A stretch of DNA of 64,000 nt from Chondrosia reniformis (taxonomy: Eukaryota; Porifera; Demospongiae; Chondrillida; Chondrillidae), in the NCBI GenBank assembly GCA_947172415.1, contig OX359201.1, positions 3,348,001 to 3,412,000 on the forward strand, read 5' to 3'. This document shows, in pieces, positions 60,437-64,000 of the stretch. The position numbers and the translations under genes are program-made. The notes under the pieces are model-generated. The model did no database searches. It was not told the DNA's origin and saw only the letters and a list, made by a program, of their open reading frames with translations. Each line of letters opens with the position of its first letter. Within the stretch, counting starts at the first letter, position 1.

Positions 60437-60633
60437 GTTTGTACATACAACTAGTACATACAACTACTACATATAGCTATATAGTACATATAAGTGGTAC
60501 ATACAACTAGAACATATATACAACTACTAAATACGTCTAGTAAGTACAACTAGTAAATATAACTAGTACATGCAACAACTACACACAACTAGTACACCAA
60601 CCAGTACATACAATTGAGTACATACAACTAGAA
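60437..60633 (-). repeat. 13-bp satellite, reverse array (block C, right)
   Basis: Short reverse array, nearly identical to 43118-43320, cut by the Penelope-like element at 60634. Confidence 0.9.
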
Positions 60634-60684
60634 AAGGGGTTAGGTTCTCTAATACCAGCGTTAAAAAGTCAAAAAAAAGAAACA

Positions 60685-60775
60685 AGTTTGTGTTGCCGAC
60701 GTTTTGGTCCGGGTACTCTGACCTTCTTCAGGGCGAAGATGAAGCTAGTGTGAGTAGTTGTCATTATATAGCCTT
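60685..60775 (-). promoter_or_regulatory. TATA box and hammerhead-like core in the Penelope tail
   Basis: On the minus strand: GGCTATATAATGACA, then CTGAAGA, a GGTC...GGACC stem, and AAAACGTCGGC. Same order as at 27118-27366. Hammerhead ribozymes are known from Penelope-like pseudo-LTRs. Here the GAAA box reads AAAA, so the ribozyme may be inactive. Confidence 0.45.
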
Positions 60776-60783
60776 GCATCCCA

Positions 60784-61473
60784 TCAAGTGCTGTCACTGG
60801 GATTGTCAGTTGGCGCCACAGGTCTTTGGTTGGATCCACAGCTTGTGTTCTTCAATGCGGCCACCCAGCATCTAGGCAGCTCCTGACCTCCTTCCCTGTT
60901 GAGGGATGGGTGATTCAGTCCAAAGTGGATAGCCTCCTTTATTAGCAGCTCCTTGGCGATCCTGGCCCGGTCAACCACGGAGACCTCCTCCCACTTGATT
61001 GGATGGTGGTTCTTCCATGCGTGCTCCGCCAGTGCTGACTTCTCCAGTGCTCCCTTCTGACATGCATCTCTGTGCTCCTTCACTCTGGTCTCCAGTCTTC
61101 TCACTGTCTCTCCGATGTAGACCTCGCCACAGCTGCAGGGGATGCGGTACACCACCTTGGCCTGCTTCTCCATCAGCAATGGGTCCTTCACTTTGGTCAG
61201 CATGGAGCGGAGAGAGTGTCCAGACCTGAAGATAACCTTTACGCCAAACTTCATGCAGACCCGTCTGACATCCTCACTGACCCCCTCTGTGTAGGGGGGC
61301 ATCACCAGTGGGGATCTGTGCTCTTCTTCCAGTGGTGGTGTCTCGGTTGCCTCCATGTCCCGTCTGGGGGGTTTGGAAGATGAACGGATGAAGGCACCAG
61401 GGTATCCATTCTGCCTCAGGACTCTGGTGAGATGGTGTTCTTCCTTCCGTAAGTTGTTCTGTCCAGTTTAACG
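60784..61473 (-). pseudogene. Penelope-like C-terminal GIY-YIG endonuclease fragment
   Basis: The minus-strand frame is open from a TAA at about 61474 to the stop at 60784, about 229 codons. Upstream of the first Met (61356) it reads HHLTRVLRQNGYPGAF, a Penelope-like RT C-terminal motif, so it is a 5'-truncated copy. The GIY-YIG nuclease core is VVYRIPCSCGEVYIGETVRR followed by R-x3-H/EH (RVKEHRDA). This is the form with IPC-x-CG and YIGET seen in Penelope-like elements. The nuclease nicks target DNA to prime reverse transcription. The basic C-terminus looks complete. Confidence 0.85.
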
Positions 61474-61503
61474 CTGGTATTAGAGAACCTAACCCCTTTT
61501 CTG

Positions 61504-62166
61504 ATGACTGCGCCAGCGGAGAAGCCCTCACTTCATTCGTATCTGCGTGAATATTATGGAAGTAGCACTCAGAAGCTAGTGCGAGAGCACGAGAGGAGCC
61601 TGCACAAGAGAGCGCACTGCAGCAACCATCACATCTTCAGCATGAAGTGCCGTGACGAAGGAGTGTTCCCGGCAAGTTTCAGGATAAAGCCACCGGTGAA
61701 AACCAGAGAGGGGTACAGAATCGCGGAGCAGGCGAGCAGGGCCTTTCTGTCAGCTCGCATACACAAGACCTACAGAAGCAAACGTGACCTCAGTTCCAAG
61801 ATCAGGACCCTTCAATCCCAGCTACAGTGCAAACTTCAGGCGGATGACTACCAGAAGGTGATCCGGCTTAGCTATTCTGCTGCTGAGAGCACCCATGCCA
61901 AGGCCAAGTTGAACCACACCAGAAAGCTGGACAGGCTCAGGGACGGTCGGGACAAGCATCGCGAGATGCGCCCCCAGGGCATGGAGAGATGGGTGATCAA
62001 CCTAACAAATCAACCTCTTTCCAAACCACAGGAGGACGTGCTCAGACTTGGACTGAACTTCACACCGGCCCCAACCAAGATTCCTCTAGTGGACACAATA
62101 GCTGCAGTAGAGGAGGGAGCAAGACAGCTGAACGAAGAAGACGCGGAGGACCTCCGGGGACGGGTA
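61504..62166 (+). pseudogene. Penelope-like ORF, N-terminal part
   Basis: ATG at 61504 just after the 32-bp repeat; 221 codons before the frame is cut by a DNA transposon. The conserved N-terminal region of Penelope-like proteins is visible: basic helices, then RWVINLTNQPLS with DVLRLGLNFTPAP, then a short acidic stretch. Removing the insertion (62167-63487 plus one TA) joins GRV directly to CGILRPAKPP in frame, so this and the next segment are one gene. Confidence 0.85.
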
Positions 62167-63487
62167 TAGTGTGTGCCACCATAACATGCCCCAAAATATT
62201 ATAATGTATATTTTGATCAAATTCAAATTTGGAATAAGCAACATGTACAACATTTGTAAGAGTGATTACTTAAGAAATTGTGATTAAGATATAAGCTGTT
62301 TGTGTTGCCATGGTAATGCTACTTGCGAAATCTCTAGAAAATGGCCGCACTTTCAAATTCTCACTTATTTAGAATTTTTGAATAGCAGCTTTGTACAATA
62401 ACTATAAATGTTAGTGAAAACCTTTATAAGGGTATTACCTCTAAATGTTACAGAACGAAATTTAGATTTCTTCCTTTTTGGAGACTTTATCAAGGTAAAT
62501 TTATCGAATATATTGTATCATATATGTTGAAATTTAAAATTAATTGTTTAAGGATAATCTTTTATAGTGATATGATTAAAATAAGTATGCATAAAGTAAG
62601 AAAGATTACAGAACAAAAATTTGAAAAAAGCAAGTATCCAAGGTTTAGCTGGCTATGAATTAGGTAAAAAGATATGACAATGGGATTTATATGTCTTCAC
62701 TTCTTATTCTGCTTCTACTACTCCCAATTTCTACTTATAGGCTTCTATATAGTCTCTAAATGTTCTGAAGTATTTCCTGACATTATCAGTTGTAACTGAA
62801 TCAAGTGCTGGTTGCACTGTGCGGCGTAAATGCTGAAATGTGTAGTCGCATTTGTCTCTGGCAAAACGTTTAGCTCTACACCATACTCTTTCAATCGGAT
62901 TTGGACAGAAAAAGACACCTGTGACCTCTTGTTGCTATATGACCTACCACCTTACTTACTGTCATCTCTTTCAAGGCTATTAATCCATTCTGTGTAAGTT
63001 TTCTTAACATCTTCATAAGAAAACTCATATTCCTTATCTTCATGCTCATTATCACTGTCATGATCACTACTAGAATCTGCTTCAATAAAGATATCTTCCT
63101 TTAATTGGACATCCCCATCCTCAGACCTATTTAGTTCATTGTTTTTCATTTTGTTGGATCCCTTGCCGTCTCCAGGGAACTTGTAGTGGTTCTCTTTTTC
63201 TTCCACGTTTTTGGTGCCTCTGTGTCTTCAAGACAATCAACAATAAATCAGTAACAAAAAGTCGGCCATTTAATTTTTTAATATTTCGCCATCAAAAATG
63301 ATGTAATCCTTTGTTTGCATCTTAGCAACAGTGATTTGATTGGCTAAAAATATTTTTTCCCATTTCTCAGCACTTTTAATTAAAATATCAAAATTAAACA
63401 AGGATATTTACCCTAGTCATGTTTAAAAGCTTATGAGACCAAAATATGGTAGAATTTTCAAGGGGCACTTTATGATGGCACACACTA
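62167..63487 (-). mobile_element. Tc1/mariner-like transposon remnant inside the Penelope ORF
   Basis: 1321 bp with terminal inverted repeats TAGTGTGTGCCACCATAACA / TAGTGTGTGCCATCATAAAG and a TA duplication (62165-62166, 63488-63489). The empty site restores the Penelope frame exactly. Inside, minus-strand transposase remnants remain (see 62731-62925), plus an acidic Asp/Glu/Ser frame at 62952-63206. Family by TA target and DDE-type C-terminus. Confidence 0.75.
62731..62925 (-). pseudogene. DDE transposase C-terminal fragment
   Basis: About 64 codons ending at TAG (62731-62733): CPNPIERVWCRAKRFARDK, then YTFQHLRRTVQPALDSV and RKYFRTFRDYIEAY. NPIERVW is the region of the third catalytic carboxylate in IS630/Tc1/mariner-type transposases (Glu in N-P-I-E). 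The catalytic N-terminal part is not found upstream, so the gene is deleted. Confidence 0.7.
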
Positions 63488-63489
63488 TA

Positions 63490-64000
63490 TGTGGAATTCT
63501 AAGACCTGCCAAACCACCCAAAGACAACCTGTCCAAGGAGCAAAGGAAGGCTTTGAAGGAGCTGAGAAGCCTGGAGAATGAAGTGATCCTGCCAGCTGAT
63601 AAGGGGAACGCCACATTGATGATGACCAGAGATGACTATGACACGAAGATGAGGGGGATCCTGAGTACGGCCACCTACAAACAGCTGAAGAAGGACCCAA
63701 CTGCAACACAGGAGGGTAGACTGAGTCGAAAACTGAAGGAACTGGAGAAGAAGGGGGAGATCTCGGGGGTCTATACCATCGACTCAGGCCCTCTGTCAGC
63801 CAACCTCCCAGGATCTATGGCCTCCCAAAGACCCACAAAGATGGCATTCCAATCAGGCCCATTGTCTCCTGCATTGGGGCCCCTTCTTATCAGCTCTCCA
63901 AGCACATCGCCTCCCTCATTTCTCCCCTGGCAGGCAAGACAGCTTCACATGTGAAGAACTCCAGGCACTTTGTACAAGTGATGGCAGACCTGAGAATTGA
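63490..64000 (+). pseudogene. Penelope-like reverse transcriptase, start of RT domain
   Basis: Continues the frame of 61504-62166. ILRPAKPPKDNLSKEQRKAL, then EVILPADKGNATLMM and a TATYKQLKKDPT motif are the classic Penelope-like RT lead-in. At about 63795 the frame changes by one nucleotide. In the new frame, PPRIYGLPKTHKDG and IPIRPIVSC (RT core motifs) follow to the window end. Either a single-base indel mutation or a sequencing error. The rest of the RT lies beyond the window. Confidence 0.85.

Larger units (their letters stand above)
60634..64000. mobile_element. Penelope-like retroelement, inverted tail plus main copy
   Basis: A minus-strand tail fragment (60634-61501, GIY-YIG domain and 3' end) stands head-to-head with a plus-strand copy (from about 61470 past the window end). 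A 32-bp sequence (core AGAACCTAACCCC) occurs at both ends of the tail in opposite orientation (60636-60667 and 61469-61501). Inverted 5'-truncated copies joined to a main copy are typical of Penelope-like elements. GC content and codon use differ sharply from the AT-rich surroundings, so it is a recent arrival. Confidence 0.85.

Noticed and set aside
61072-61383. Plus-strand ORF over the GIY-YIG region
   Set aside because: Antisense shadow of the conserved minus-strand endonuclease frame.

Overview
The window looks like nuclear DNA of an early-branching animal, most plausibly a sponge. This is an inference from three things: short-intron, phase 1-1 Ig and fibronectin III (FN3) exons; AT-rich sequence; and a metazoan transposon set (Helentron-type Helitron, Penelope-like element, Tc1/mariner-like element, short hairpin-ended elements). 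There are no prokaryotic operons or RNA operons, and no host gene appears intact.

Layout. 1-2.5 kb has no clear gene but carries a 31-bp minisatellite. 2.5-9.5 kb is the coding part of a Helentron-like rolling-circle transposon: a StopGo/2A-containing leader protein, a coiled 23-residue repeat region, a zinc-finger/DUF6570/Rep-HUH/Pif1 helicase body and an OTU protease. These were probably one long reading frame, now split by three frame changes and one TAG. 9.5-11.2 kb is AT-rich and ends in a hairpin-ended short element.

From 11 to 60.6 kb the DNA is a mosaic of duplicated blocks. About 26 kb (roughly 40% of the window) is a degenerate 13-bp satellite (consensus GTATGTACTAGTT). It occurs in both orientations, always as forward array - gene block - reverse array. 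Three gene blocks (A 16.4-19.6, B 38.1-39.8, C 53.4-59.6 kb) carry paralogous Ig and FN3 exons in different states of decay. A large inverted repeat (33.7-38.0 versus 40.9-46.9 kb) has block B in its loop and two oppositely oriented tandem arrays of a tRNA-like, TATA-box-preceded unit at its outer ends. A perfect 23-bp inverted repeat marks the fold-back junction at 38.03-38.13 kb. The arrays and blocks are peppered with short elements: a fold-back element with perfect 111-bp arms, two MITE-like families, a 249-bp insertion with a 10-bp target duplication and a hammerhead-like core, and two copies of a reverse-transcriptase fragment.

60.6-64 kb is a Penelope-like retroelement in the family's head-to-head arrangement: an inverted GIY-YIG tail fragment, then a plus-strand 5' part, interrupted at an exact TA by a decayed Tc1/mariner-like transposon, then the start of the RT domain running off the window.

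The best candidates for something undescribed are the tRNA-like/TATA arrays, the oriented satellite-flanked Ig/FN3 modules with the inverted repeat around block B, and the 2A-bearing Helentron leader.
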